A stretch of 64,000 bases of DNA from Acidimicrobiales bacterium (GTDB lineage: Bacteria > Actinomycetota > Acidimicrobiia > Acidimicrobiales > MedAcidi-G1), in contig JAAZXY010000006.1 of NCBI GenBank assembly GCA_014239855.1, positions 1-64,000 on the forward strand. Direction: 5' to 3'. Positions 45,463 through 56,260 of this stretch are shown here, piece after piece. Each line of letters starts with the position of its first letter. The stretch's first letter is position 1. The notes under the pieces are model-generated. The model ran no database searches and had not been told where the DNA came from. It worked only from the letters and a program-made list of their open reading frames with translations. A program made the position numbers and the translations under genes.

Positions 45463-46096
45463 GGCGGGCGTCGACGGCCACGTCGCCGGTCCACGCCCAG
45501 AGCAGCACGCAGGTCTCGTCGCCGAACCGCTGCGCGTGGTGTTCCCACGGTTCGTGGTGCACCGACTCCCCCACGGCCTTCGGCTCCCATGGGCCGTCGC
45601 CCCGCCGGAAGTCGGCCGCTCCGTGAAGCACGTGGTACGTCTCCTCGGCCGGATGCTCGTGCCGCGGGTAGTGCAGTCCGGCGCCCCAGATTCCCAGGCC
45701 GGCGCTGACCTCCGACGACTCGACGAGGCCTCCGGGGCCGATGACCCGGACGTAGCCGTAGTTGTCGAGAAAGTGCTGCGACAGCGTCGCCTTGTAGGCC
45801 GCCGTCTGCACCCAACGCAGGATCGGCGCCGCCGCGGCGAACGCCGACAGCACCGACGACACCCCGGGACCGTCAGAGGCCACCTCGATCCCCGCCAGGA
45901 GCCGGGCCACCGGAAGCTCGGCGGCCTCCGGGGTGGCCAGGTCATCGTCGGTCAGGGCGGTGGTCAGGTGCTCACCGACCTCGGCCAGCATCGGGAACCG
46001 ACCGACATCTGGATGCCCGATGTAGAACCCGGCCAGAGCTGCCACCAGGTCCCGGCGAAGGGCGCCGGCCTGGTCCGGGGTCGAGCCTTCGGTCAA
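45443..46096 (-). CDS. DMSP-lyase-like cupin protein (DddL-type family)
   Basis: A 217-residue protein whose C-terminal third is a metal-binding cupin: HYPRHEHPAEETYHVLHG (about 143-160) supplies the HxHxxEExY set, then HHEPWEHHAQRF and WAWTGDVAVD. This pattern matches the dimethylsulfoniopropionate lyase family that includes DddL, in which these residues hold iron or zinc and a base Tyr. The N-terminal two thirds (helical) also fit DddL. Not all members act on DMSP. The TTG start overlaps the preceding TGA (TTGA); a GTG at 46156 is an alternative that overlaps the small gene upstream by 64 bp. Confidence 0.65.
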   Translation of the reverse strand: MTEGSTPDQAGALRRDLVAALAGFYIGHPDVGRFPMLAEVGEHLTTALTDDDLATPEAAELPVARLLAGIEVASDGPGVSSVLSAFAAAAPILRWVQTAAYKATLSQHFLDNYGYVRVIGPGGLVESSEVSAGLGIWGAGLHYPRHEHPAEETYHVLHGAADFRRGDGPWEPKAVGESVHHEPWEHHAQRFGDETCVLLWAWTGDVAVDARLIPDED

Positions 46097-46296
46097 ACGC
46101 TGCGGAGTCGGTAGCCGCGATTGCGGGCCTCGGCCAGAGAGTCCGGCCCGAAGCACAGGAACCGGTCGCTGGCCATCAGCTCGTCGAGCACCACGGCCAT
46201 GGCGTCCTCGTCGGCCACCTCGTCCAGGTCGTAGACCTGCTGGGTTCGCTTGTCGCCGATGAAGCGGTGATGGGCGAAAGCCGACGGTCGATCCAT
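46093..46296 (-). CDS. 67-residue conserved-looking protein of unknown function
   Basis: A small acidic protein (MDRPSAFAHHRFIGDKRTQQVYDLDEVADED...RGYRLRSV) without membrane segments or a family I recognise. A TAACGT box 7 nt before the ATG and a stop overlapping the cupin start (TTGA) argue that it is expressed, leading a two-gene unit. The name of the partner gives no clue to its job. Confidence 0.6.
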   Translation of the reverse strand: MDRPSAFAHHRFIGDKRTQQVYDLDEVADEDAMAVVLDELMASDRFLCFGPDSLAEARNRGYRLRSV

Positions 46297-46303
46297 GCCT
46301 CCG

Positions 46304-46309
46304 ACGTTA
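46304..46309 (-). promoter_or_regulatory. -10 box of small gene/cupin unit (leaderless)
   Basis: TAACGT on the minus strand ends 7 nt before the ATG at 46296. Confidence 0.5.
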
Positions 46310-46347
46310 GCCCCGGGGATCGGGCACCGAGCCCTCGGAACGCGACG

Positions 46348-46375
46348 GGGGGCGTGCCCAACAGGACACGCCCCC
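46348..46375. other. Perfect hairpin GGGGGCGTG/CACGCCCCC
   Basis: Nine GC-rich base pairs around CCCAACAGGA, mid-gap, with no U run on either side. It may insulate the divergent units or mark an unrecognised RNA. Confidence 0.4.
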
Positions 46376-46671
46376 ACATCGGCACTACTGACTGCAACTT
46401 CAACTGGGCTTCTCGGAAGCGACCATTGCTGCCGGCGGGGACCAGTGCCGGCGATCGGATCCCGAGGGTGGGTCGGCGTGGATTCGCCGAATGGTCCAGC
46501 GCCGCTCAGCGGCCGCCCACCTCCGAAGTCCCACATCGTCTGTCGAAAGAATCACTGCTGATCTGGACCACCTCCTCTCGTCGGTGATCCCGAACCTACG
46601 CCTCCGACGGGCACCGTGTCGAAGATCCAAGGGCTGGTTCCGGGTCCGGCTCCACGCCGGGGCCCTCGTCC

Positions 46672-46700
46672 GATCAGTACGGATCAGTACTGCTCAGCAC
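46672..46700 (+). repeat. Three direct repeats at 10-bp period before amidohydrolase gene
   Basis: GATCAGTAC (46672-46680), GATCAGTAC (46682-46690) and GCTCAGCAC (46692-46700) sit one helical turn apart, ending 8 bp before the TACCAT -10 box, so in the -35 region. Confidence 0.6.
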
Positions 46701-46708
46701 CGTCGGAG

Positions 46709-46714
46709 TACCAT
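46709..46714 (+). promoter_or_regulatory. -10 box of amidohydrolase gene (leaderless)
   Basis: TACCAT ends 7 nt before the ATG at 46722. Confidence 0.5.
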
Positions 46715-46721
46715 CGCCGCC

Positions 46722-48416
46722 ATGTCCGACACCACCGCCACCGGCACCCCGACGGGGAGTGCCTCGCCCACCACGATCTTTCCGGCCCGAGTCGTCCACA
46801 CGCTCGACCCGGCCCACCCCACCGGCTCGGCGGTCGCCGTCCGCGACGGCCGGTTCCTGGCCGTCGGCGACGCCGCCGACCTCGCCACCACCTACGGCGG
46901 CACCATCGACGACACCCTGGCCGACAAGGTCCTCCTCCCCGGCTTCGTCGAGGCCCACAGCCACCGCGACTCCGGTGGCATCTGGCAGTTCACCTACGTG
47001 GGCTACGAGGCCCGACGGGGACCCAACGGCCGCCTCTGGCCCGGTTGCACCACCTTCGATGCCGTGGTCGATCGCCTCCGCGAGGCAGAGCGACTGCTGG
47101 AGGACCCCGACGAGCCCCTTCTGGCCTGGGGGCTGGACCCCATCTTCTGGCCCGGCGACCGCCTGGACCGACGCCACCTAGACGCCGTCTCGACCACCCG
47201 CCGTATCTTCGTGATCCACTCGAACATGCACCTGGCCACCGTGAACTCGGCCCTCATGGAGGCCGAGGGCATCACCCCCGATACCGCAGCCGAGGGCGTC
47301 CCCAAGGACGGATCCGGCTGGCCCACCGGCGAACTCCAGGAGTTCCCCGCCATGGCCCTGGCCGGGAAGGCCTTCCGGTCATTCTTCGGTCGCCAACGTT
47401 CTGACGAGTCGGTCCGACTGTTAGGCAATGTCGGACGCAACGTGGGCGTCACCACCCTCACCGATCTCGGCACCTCCAACCTGCTCGACGACGCCATCGT
47501 CCGACAGTGGACCGGTCTGGCCGACGAGACCTTCCCCCTGCGGGTCGCCATGTTCCACGGTGCCCTGATGAGCGCCCCGGACGGTGACGAGGCCTGCGCG
47601 GCCGACCTGGTCGAGCTGACGCGGAAATCCACCGATCGCATCCGATTCGGCAACGTCAAGTTGCTGCTGGACGGTTCCATCCAGGGCGGAACGGCCCGGC
47701 TCCGGTGGCCCGGCTACCACCACGGCGGACCCAACGGCATCTGGCTCATCGCCCCCGACCAGTTCGCTGAGCGCCTCTTGCCGTACCACCGGGCCGGGCT
47801 GCAGGTCCACACCCACGCCAACGGCGACGAGGCGGTCGATGTCCTCCTCGACGGTCTCGAGCAGGTCCAGGTCGCCCACCCGAGGCCCGACCATCGCCAC
47901 ACCGTCCAGCACTGCCAGCTCACCACCCCCGGGCAGTACCGCCGCATGAAGGCACTGGGTATGTGCGCCAACGTGTTCGCCAACCACACGTGGTTCTGGG
48001 GCGACCAGCACCACGACATCACCGTCGGACCTGACCGGGCCGCCCGCATGAACGCCGCCCGCACGGCCCTCGACCTCGGAGTGCCGCTCTCCATCCACTC
48101 CGACTCGCCGGTCTCGCCGCTGGGTTCGCTTCACGTGGCATGGGCCGCCGTCAACCGCCTCACCCCGTCGGGCCGGGTCCTGGGCCCCGACGAACGGATC
48201 ACCGTGGCCGAGGCCCTGCACGCCATCACCATGGGCGCCGCCTGGCAGCTCCGGATGGAGGACCAGATCGGGTCCATCACCCCCCAGAAGTTCGCCGACT
48301 GCGCGGTGCTCGACGCCGACCCGTTCGAGGTCGACCCCGTCGAGCTACGAGACATCCCCGTCTGGGGCACCATGAGCGGTGGCGTGCTCCACCAGGGCTC
48401 ACCCCGGAGCGCCTGA
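46722..48416 (+). CDS. YtcJ-type amidohydrolase
   Basis: A 564-residue metal-dependent hydrolase of the amidohydrolase superfamily, YtcJ branch. Marks: PARVVHTLDPAHPTGSAVAV start, metal His in GFVEAHSHRDSG (HxH), VHTHANGDEAVD, HTVQHCQL and IHSDSPVSPLGSLHVAWAAVNR. Branch members hydrolyse N-acyl or cyclic amide bonds; the natural substrate is rarely known. Alone in its unit and fronted by 10-bp-spaced iterons, so probably regulated by a specific activator or repressor. Confidence 0.88.
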   Translation: MSDTTATGTPTGSASPTTIFPARVVHTLDPAHPTGSAVAVRDGRFLAVGDAADLATTYGGTIDDTLADKVLLPGFVEAHSHRDSGGIWQFTYVGYEARRGPNGRLWPGCTTFDAVVDRLREAERLLEDPDEPLLAWGLDPIFWPGDRLDRRHLDAVSTTRRIFVIHSNMHLATVNSALMEAEGITPDTAAEGVPKDGSGWPTGELQEFPAMALAGKAFRSFFGRQRSDESVRLLGNVGRNVGVTTLTDLGTSNLLDDAIVRQWTGLADETFPLRVAMFHGALMSAPDGDEACAADLVELTRKSTDRIRFGNVKLLLDGSIQGGTARLRWPGYHHGGPNGIWLIAPDQFAERLLPYHRAGLQVHTHANGDEAVDVLLDGLEQVQVAHPRPDHRHTVQHCQLTTPGQYRRMKALGMCANVFANHTWFWGDQHHDITVGPDRAARMNAARTALDLGVPLSIHSDSPVSPLGSLHVAWAAVNRLTPSGRVLGPDERITVAEALHAITMGAAWQLRMEDQIGSITPQKFADCAVLDADPFEVDPVELRDIPVWGTMSGGVLHQGSPRSA

Positions 48417-48472
48417 CCGGACCCGTCTCCGGCGCCCCTCCCTTCAGACCAGCGAGCGCGAGACTTCGGACC

Positions 48473-49384
48473 ATGGCCACCATGAACACACGGCTGCCGT
48501 TGACGGTGATCGGGGGCTATCTCGGAGCCGGCAAAACCACCCTGCTGAACCGGCTGTTGGCCGACCCCGATGGACAACGCATCGCCGTACTGGTCAACGA
48601 CTTCGGCGAGATCGACATCGACGGTCGCCTCCTCGACTCGGCGACCGACGACGTGCTCCGTCTGGCCAACGGCTGCATCTGCTGCACGATGGCCGACAAC
48701 TTCGCCGAGACCCTGGACACCGTCCGCGGCTTCGCCGACCGGATCGACCGGGTGGTCGTCGAGGTCAGCGGCGTCGGACAACCCCACAAGGTGGCCCAGT
48801 GGGGACACTCCCCCGGCTTCAGCCCCGACGGGATCGTCGTCCTGGTCGATCCGCTGTCCATCCGCGACCGGGCGACGGACCGCTACGTCGGCGAGACCGT
48901 CCTGGGTCAGGTGGCGCGGGCCGACCTGGTGGTCATCAGCCGAACCGACGTGGCCAGCCCCACCGACCTGGAGGCCACCGAAGCGTGGCTGAGCGGAGTC
49001 ACCGACGCCACGGTCCTGCGTGCCCCCGTGCCGGCCGGCGTCCTCCTCGGGCCCGCACCACGTGCCGCGGTCGAGAAGGGCCCGCCGTCGGAGCAGCGGC
49101 CCGAACCTGAGCACGTGACCATCTCCCGGCGACTCGACGGGCCCGTCTCCAGAAGTTCCATCGACACCTGGACCCGGGCCCGACCGAGCGGCGTGGTGCG
49201 GGCCAAGGGCCTGATCCGGGTCGACGACCGACCGGCCGACCGCACCGTGCTCCAGATCTGCGGGTCATCCACCACAGTGGCCGTCGACGGACCGTGGGAC
49301 GACGGCGACGACGCCGTGGTGGCCATCGCCCTGCCCGGCACACCCCGGGCCGCCCTCGTGAAGTGGCTCAACCTGCTGGGCTGA
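48473..49384 (+). CDS. CobW/COG0523 GTPase, metal chaperone family
   Basis: A 303-residue G3E GTPase: Walker A GGYLGAGKTT near residue 14, metal motif CICC (GCICCTM, near 66), VVVEVSGVGQP Walker B region, and SRTDV in the base-recognition position (NKxD variant). The C-terminal domain is shorter than in CobW proper. These proteins deliver zinc or cobalt to client enzymes. No B12 gene is adjacent, so a zinc role is as likely. It follows the amidohydrolase, a metalloenzyme, by 56 bp and could serve it. Confidence 0.85.
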   Translation: MATMNTRLPLTVIGGYLGAGKTTLLNRLLADPDGQRIAVLVNDFGEIDIDGRLLDSATDDVLRLANGCICCTMADNFAETLDTVRGFADRIDRVVVEVSGVGQPHKVAQWGHSPGFSPDGIVVLVDPLSIRDRATDRYVGETVLGQVARADLVVISRTDVASPTDLEATEAWLSGVTDATVLRAPVPAGVLLGPAPRAAVEKGPPSEQRPEPEHVTISRRLDGPVSRSSIDTWTRARPSGVVRAKGLIRVDDRPADRTVLQICGSSTTVAVDGPWDDGDDAVVAIALPGTPRAALVKWLNLLG

Positions 49385-49403
49385 AGGACCTACCCACCAC
49401 TGC

Positions 49404-49438
49404 CAGCCCGACGCCGTCAGCCCGACGCCGTCAGCCCG
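49404..49438 (-). repeat. 14-nt tandem repeat across rnhA stop codon
   Basis: CAGCCCGACGCCGT twice plus a partial third copy. The unit carries the TGA stop of rnhA, so the end of the gene is duplicated beyond its present stop. Confidence 0.7.
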
Positions 49439-49961
49439 CCAGGTCCGTCTGAAGGGTCCCTGCCTCGACGGCCAGGCGGTCGGCCTCGTCGTTCCAGCGG
49501 TCGCCCGAGTGACCCTTCACCCAGCGGAAATCGACGTTCCCCCGGGCTCGGACCGCCTCGATCAACGGCTCCCACAGGTCGCGATTGGCCACCGGCTCCT
49601 TCTTGGCGTTGACCCAGCCCTTCCGGAGCCATTTCTCCCACCAACCGTCCCGGAAGCAGTGCACGACGTACGTCGAGTCGCTCACCACCAGCAGCGGGCC
49701 GGCGAAGGTCCGGACCGCCTCCAACGTGGCCGTCAACTCCATGCGCTGGTTGGTCGTCTGGGCCTCGAACCCGGCGGCGTACGGCCCATCGGGCACCACC
49801 CACGCCCACCCCCCGGGACCGGGATTGCCCGAACACGCCCCATCGGTATAGGCCACGACGAGTTCCTGGTTCGGCTCGTCACCGGGCGACTCGGATCCAT
49901 TCTCGGCCGGCCCCTCCTCGGCAGGAAAGTCGAACAGCCGGTCGAAGGGTTCATCAGGCAC
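49431..49961 (-). CDS. rnhA: Ribonuclease HI
   Basis: A 176-residue endonuclease that cuts the RNA strand of RNA-DNA hybrids. The DEDD carboxylates are visible: YTDGACSGNPGPGGW (Asp), RMELTA (Glu), VVSDSTYVV (Asp), and NDEAD near the end; WVKGHSGD supplies the catalytic His. An N-terminal acidic extension of about 33 residues precedes the fold. GTG start 6 nt after a TAGGGT box (leaderless). Divergent from aceE. Confidence 0.95.
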   Translation of the reverse strand: MPDEPFDRLFDFPAEEGPAENGSESPGDEPNQELVVAYTDGACSGNPGPGGWAWVVPDGPYAAGFEAQTTNQRMELTATLEAVRTFAGPLLVVSDSTYVVHCFRDGWWEKWLRKGWVNAKKEPVANRDLWEPLIEAVRARGNVDFRWVKGHSGDRWNDEADRLAVEAGTLQTDLAG

Positions 49962-49967
49962 CGGGCG

Positions 49968-49973
49968 ACCCTA
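49968..49973 (-). promoter_or_regulatory. -10 box of rnhA (leaderless)
   Basis: TAGGGT on the minus strand ends 6 nt before the GTG at 49961. Confidence 0.5.
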
Positions 49974-50043
49974 TGGGGCACGGGCGATCCAGCGGTGGAA
50001 CCGAAACGGACCACCGCCGGACCGTCCATGGAAGACTGCGTCG

Positions 50044-52848
<2,805 letters not shown>

Positions 52849-52879
52849 TTTCCGTCTCCCGACCCGGACACCCGACCGG

Positions 52880-52885
52880 TAGGTT
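52880..52885 (+). promoter_or_regulatory. -10 box of HhH-GPD gene (leaderless)
   Basis: TAGGTT ends 6 nt before the ATG at 52892. Confidence 0.5.
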
Positions 52886-52891
52886 CCGCTC

Positions 52892-53500
52892 ATGACTCCC
52901 CCACCGGCACGTTCCCCGGGCAGCCCGACGGGCACCCTGGCCATCACCGGCGACGAGGCCGCCGACCGGCTCCTCAACACCGACCCGTTGGCGCTCCTCA
53001 TCGGCATGCTGCTCGACCAGCAGGTACCCATGGAATGGGCGTTCAAGGGGCCGGCCACCCTGGCTGACCGCCTCGGCCACCTCGACCCGGCGGTCATCGC
53101 CGAAGCCGACCCCGAGGCCTTCCTCGAAGCCTGCAGTTCCAAGCCGGCCATCCACCGCTTTCCCCGTTCGATGGCCGGTCGCATCCAGGACCTGTGCCGG
53201 CACCTGCTCGAGCACCACGACGGTGACGCCGCTGACGTGTGGACCGGGGCCGCCGACGGGGCCGACCTGGCCCGACGCCTCCGGGCACTCCCGGGCTACG
53301 GCGCCGAGAAGACGAAGATCTTCGTGGCCATCCTGGCCAAGCGGATGGGTCACCGGCCCGATGGCTGGGAAGCCGCGGCGGGCCCGTTCGCCGATGACGT
53401 CCCCCGATCGGTGGCCGACATCGACGGCCCGGAAGCCCTCACCACCGTTCGCGCCTGGAAGAAGGCCCAGAAGGCGGCCGGCAGGACCAAGCAGGACTAG
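52892..53500 (+). CDS. HhH-GPD-family base excision repair protein
   Basis: A 202-residue protein of the actinobacterial helix-hairpin-helix base-excision family. LLDQQVPMEWAFKGP near residues 40-55 and the hairpin LPGYGAEKTKIFVAIL (about 132) match the HhH-GPD fold; an Asp-containing stretch follows. It lacks the Cys loop of [4Fe-4S] glycosylases. Glycosylase activity is expected but unproven for this subfamily. It converges on and overlaps the fcl stop. Confidence 0.82.
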   Translation: MTPPPARSPGSPTGTLAITGDEAADRLLNTDPLALLIGMLLDQQVPMEWAFKGPATLADRLGHLDPAVIAEADPEAFLEACSSKPAIHRFPRSMAGRIQDLCRHLLEHHDGDAADVWTGAADGADLARRLRALPGYGAEKTKIFVAILAKRMGHRPDGWEAAAGPFADDVPRSVADIDGPEALTTVRAWKKAQKAAGRTKQD

Positions 53501-54447
53501 AGCCGGAGCTCGCCCCGCCCCTCGGCTTCCACGAACCAGTCGTAGGTGGCAGCCAGACCGTCGGCCAGCGACGTCGACGCCGTCCAGCCGAGATCGCGGA
53601 GCTTGCCCACGTCGAGCACCTTGCGGGGCATGCCGTCCGGCTTGGTGGTGTCGAACACGAGGTCACCCTGAGGGTGGACGAGATCCCGGACCGCCTCGGC
53701 CAACTCCCGGATCGTCAGGTCCACCCCGGTACCCACGTTGACGTGACCGGCCGCCGAGTAGTGGTCCATCAGGTGGAGGCAGGCGTCGGCCAGGTCGTCC
53801 ACGTGCAGGAACTCCCGTCGGGCCGTTCCCGTGCCCCAGACGGTGACCGAGTCGTCGCCGGCCAGTCGGGCCTCGTGGAAGCGCCGCATCAGGGCGGGCA
53901 GCACGTGGCCACCCTCCAGGTCGAAGTTGTCGCCCGGCCCGTAGAGGTTGGTCGGCATGGCCGAGATGAAGTCGTCGCCGTACTGGCGCCGGTAGGTCTC
54001 ACAGAGCTTGATGCCGGCGATCTTGGCCAGGGCGTAGCCCTCGTTGGTGGGCTCCAACGGACCCGACAGCAGGGCCTCCTCGGTGATCGGCTGGTCGGCG
54101 TGGCGCGGGTAGATGCACGAACTCCCCAGGTACAGCAGCTTGTCGACCCCGGTCCGGTGGGCGGCCTGCACCACCGTGGAGTGGATCATCAGGTTGTCGT
54201 AGAGGAACTCGGCCGGTCGGGTGCTGTTGGCGTGGATCCCACCCACCGTCCCGGCCACCAGGAACACGTACCGGGGGCGTTCGGCATCGAACCAGGCGTC
54301 GACCGCCGCCTGGTCACGGAGGTCCAGACCGTCACGGTCGATGGTCCGAAGGTCGGTGAAGCCCTCGGCCTGAAGTCGGCGGACGATGGCCGAACCGACG
54401 AGACCGCGGTGGCCGGCCACGAACACCGGCGCTGAGCGATCGATCAT
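53497..54447 (-). CDS. fcl: GDP-L-fucose synthase
   Basis: A 316-residue extended SDR that epimerises and reduces GDP-4-keto-6-deoxymannose to GDP-L-fucose for surface glycans. Marks: VAGHRGLVGSAIVRRL, AGTVGGIHANSTRPAEFLYDN, LGSSCIYPRHADQPI, catalytic Tyr/Lys in EGYALAKIAG, and PTNLYGPGDNFD. The partner gmd is not in the window. ATG is 6 nt after a TAGCGT box. Leads into no further gene; it overlaps the HhH gene end. Confidence 0.93.
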   Translation of the reverse strand: MIDRSAPVFVAGHRGLVGSAIVRRLQAEGFTDLRTIDRDGLDLRDQAAVDAWFDAERPRYVFLVAGTVGGIHANSTRPAEFLYDNLMIHSTVVQAAHRTGVDKLLYLGSSCIYPRHADQPITEEALLSGPLEPTNEGYALAKIAGIKLCETYRRQYGDDFISAMPTNLYGPGDNFDLEGGHVLPALMRRFHEARLAGDDSVTVWGTGTARREFLHVDDLADACLHLMDHYSAAGHVNVGTGVDLTIRELAEAVRDLVHPQGDLVFDTTKPDGMPRKVLDVGKLRDLGWTASTSLADGLAATYDWFVEAEGRGELRL

Positions 54448-54453
54448 GGGTCG

Positions 54454-54459
54454 ACGCTA
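54454..54459 (-). promoter_or_regulatory. -10 box of fcl (leaderless), inside the end of the upstream gene
   Basis: TAGCGT on the minus strand ends 6 nt before the fcl ATG and overlaps the last codons of the preceding gene. Confidence 0.45.
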
Positions 54460-54924
54460 GCCCCGGCCGGGGCGTCCATCGGGGGGCGCTGCCTGGTCTC
54501 CGATCGCTCCCAGCTCCCGGAGGTAGGTACCGAGCAACTCGGCGACCATGGCCACCGACACGGCATCCAACGGCTCGGAGCGTTGCGTCCCCCGGGCCAC
54601 CACGTGCTCCAGGATCCCGTCCAACGCGGCGGTCCGGTCACCCTCGCCGGTGGCGGCGTCCCCCAGCTCCTGACCGTGCTCGGTGGCCAGGCCGGCCTCG
54701 TCGAACACCTCGAGGTACCAACCCACGACCGACACCACGTCGTCGAGGCTGAGCTGCCCGGCGGCCTCGGCAGGGAGGCGTTCGGCGATCCAGTCGACCG
54801 CGTCGTCGACCTCCAGCACGGCCGGTCGCAGGGTGCCGCTGAGGCGCCCCACCACCGAACCCACGGCGACCAGGGCGATGCCGACGACGAGGAGCGCGCC
54901 GAGGACGAGGAAGAGCCAGGTCAC
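54457..54924 (-). CDS. Single-pass membrane protein of unknown function
   Basis: A 155-residue protein: one N-terminal transmembrane helix (about 3-25, WLFLVLGALLVVGIALVAVG) and a cytoplasmic acidic helical domain (VDDAVDWIAERLP, LDDVVSVVGWYLEVFDEAGL). No family recognised. A CATGAT box (54931-54936) lies 6 nt before the GTG, supporting expression. It precedes fcl by 9 bp and may be in the same transcript. Confidence 0.6.
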   Translation of the reverse strand: MTWLFLVLGALLVVGIALVAVGSVVGRLSGTLRPAVLEVDDAVDWIAERLPAEAAGQLSLDDVVSVVGWYLEVFDEAGLATEHGQELGDAATGEGDRTAALDGILEHVVARGTQRSEPLDAVSVAMVAELLGTYLRELGAIGDQAAPPDGRPGRG

Positions 54925-54930
54925 GAATGG

Positions 54931-54936
54931 ATCATG
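54931..54936 (-). promoter_or_regulatory. -10 box of single-pass membrane protein gene (leaderless)
   Basis: CATGAT on the minus strand ends 6 nt before the GTG at 54924. Confidence 0.35.
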
Positions 54937-54962
54937 CCAGCACGCCGGACACCAGCGGAGCC

Positions 54963-55013
54963 GGGGTCAGAAACCGGGCTGAGATACCCGTCTGAGGATC
55001 GGGGTCAGATACC
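54963..55013 (-). repeat. 13-nt degenerate repeats around acyl-CoA dehydrogenase stop
   Basis: GGGGTCAGAAACC (54963-54975), GGGCTGAGATACC (54976-54988) and GGGGTCAGATACC (55001-55013). The last carries the gene's stop codon, so the 3' end has been copied downstream twice. Confidence 0.65.
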
Positions 55014-56120
55014 GATCCGCTGGGCGAGTAGCTCACGGTGGTACGTCGGGTCGCCGAACAGCAGCTCGGAGCTCTTGGCCCGCTTGAAGTACAGGTGCGC
55101 CGGGTGCTCCCACGTGAAGCCGATGCCACCGTGGATCTGGATGTTCTCGGCCGTCGTGTGGAAGTAGGCCTCCGAGCAGTACGCCTTGGCCAGCGAGGCC
55201 ACCGACGGAAGCTCGTCGTTCAACTCCGCGGCACACCAGCCGGCGTAGTAGGCGGCCGACTTGGCCGACTCCACCTCGAGCAGCATGTCGGCGCACTTGT
55301 GCTTGATGGCCTGGAACGACCCGATGGGTCGACCGAACTGCACGCGGTCCTTGGCGTACTGCACGGCGGTGTCGAGGCAGATCTGGGCGCCACCGACCTG
55401 CTCGGCGGCCAGGGCCACCGCGGCGAGGTCCAGCACCCGCTCGAGGACCGACCAGCCGGAACCCTCGCTGCCGATCAGGGTGGCCGACACGCCGTCGAAG
55501 TCGAGGCGGGCCTGCTTGCGGGTCATGTCCATGGTGGCCAGCGCGGTGCGGGTCAGGCCGGCGGCGTCGCCCGCCACGTGGAACAGCGACACGCCGTTGG
55601 CGGTGCGGGCCGCCACCAGGATCAGATCGGCGATGTGGCCGTCCAGGACGTACATCTTCGAGCCCGACAGGGTCCAGGCGTCACCGTCGGCCGAAGCCTC
55701 CATGGTGATGCCGGCCTCGTCCCAGCGGCCGCTCTCCTCGGTGAAGGCCAGCGTGGCAATGGTCTCGCCCGAGGCGATACCGGGCAGCAGGGCCGAGGCG
55801 GCAGCCTCGTCACCGGCGTGGATCAGCGTGTTGGCGGCCAACACGACGGTGGAGAAGAACGGAGCGCACAGCAGGGCACGACCCATCTCCTCGAGCACCA
55901 CGATGAGCTCGACGTAGCCGAAGCCCTGTCCGCCGTGCTCCTCGGGGATGATGAGGCTCTGCAGGCCGAGCTGTTCGGCCATCATCGACCAGGTCTCGGT
56001 GTCGTAGCCGACCTCGGTCTCCATGAGCTCACGGACGGCGGTCTCCGGCGAGTAGTTCTCAAGGAACTGGCGGACGAACTCCCGCAGCTGTTCCTGCTCC
56101 TCGCTGAATGCGAAGTTCAT
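55005..56120 (-). CDS. Acyl-CoA dehydrogenase
   Basis: A 371-residue FAD flavoenzyme with the acyl-CoA dehydrogenase fold: MNFAFSEEQEQLREFVRQFL start, IPEEHGGQGFGYVE, LAFTEESGRWDEAG mid-domain, DRVQFGRPIGSFQAIKH and the C-terminal QIHGGIGFTWEHPAHLYFKRAK. The usual catalytic Glu position late in the chain is not obvious, as in many short actinobacterial members acting on CoA esters of sterols or branched acids. AGGGAGC precedes the ATG. Stand-alone gene. Confidence 0.92.
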   Translation of the reverse strand: MNFAFSEEQEQLREFVRQFLENYSPETAVRELMETEVGYDTETWSMMAEQLGLQSLIIPEEHGGQGFGYVELIVVLEEMGRALLCAPFFSTVVLAANTLIHAGDEAAASALLPGIASGETIATLAFTEESGRWDEAGITMEASADGDAWTLSGSKMYVLDGHIADLILVAARTANGVSLFHVAGDAAGLTRTALATMDMTRKQARLDFDGVSATLIGSEGSGWSVLERVLDLAAVALAAEQVGGAQICLDTAVQYAKDRVQFGRPIGSFQAIKHKCADMLLEVESAKSAAYYAGWCAAELNDELPSVASLAKAYCSEAYFHTTAENIQIHGGIGFTWEHPAHLYFKRAKSSELLFGDPTYHRELLAQRIGI

Positions 56121-56260
56121 GTGGATGCTCCCTGATCGTGACTGGATGGACGGCCCTACGGACCGTTCCAATGGCATCGTTCTACCAGTCGACCCTCGTC
56201 AGAACGACATCGGGCCGACCGGCCTCCCGTCACAGCCCGACCAGTGCAATGATCCCGGAC

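Larger units (their letters stand above)
46297..46721. other. 425-bp intergenic region with hairpin and iterons
   Basis: The longest non-coding gap in the window. It holds the TAACGT box above, a perfect 9-bp hairpin at 46348-46375 (GGGGGCGTG/CACGCCCCC, 10-nt loop), and three 9-bp direct repeats at 46672-46700 next to the amidohydrolase promoter. I see no coding potential. Confidence 0.6.

Noticed and set aside
49385..49430. Small RNA or terminator in the CobW-rnhA gap
   Set aside because: The gap is only a 14-nt tandem repeat with no stem or U tract.
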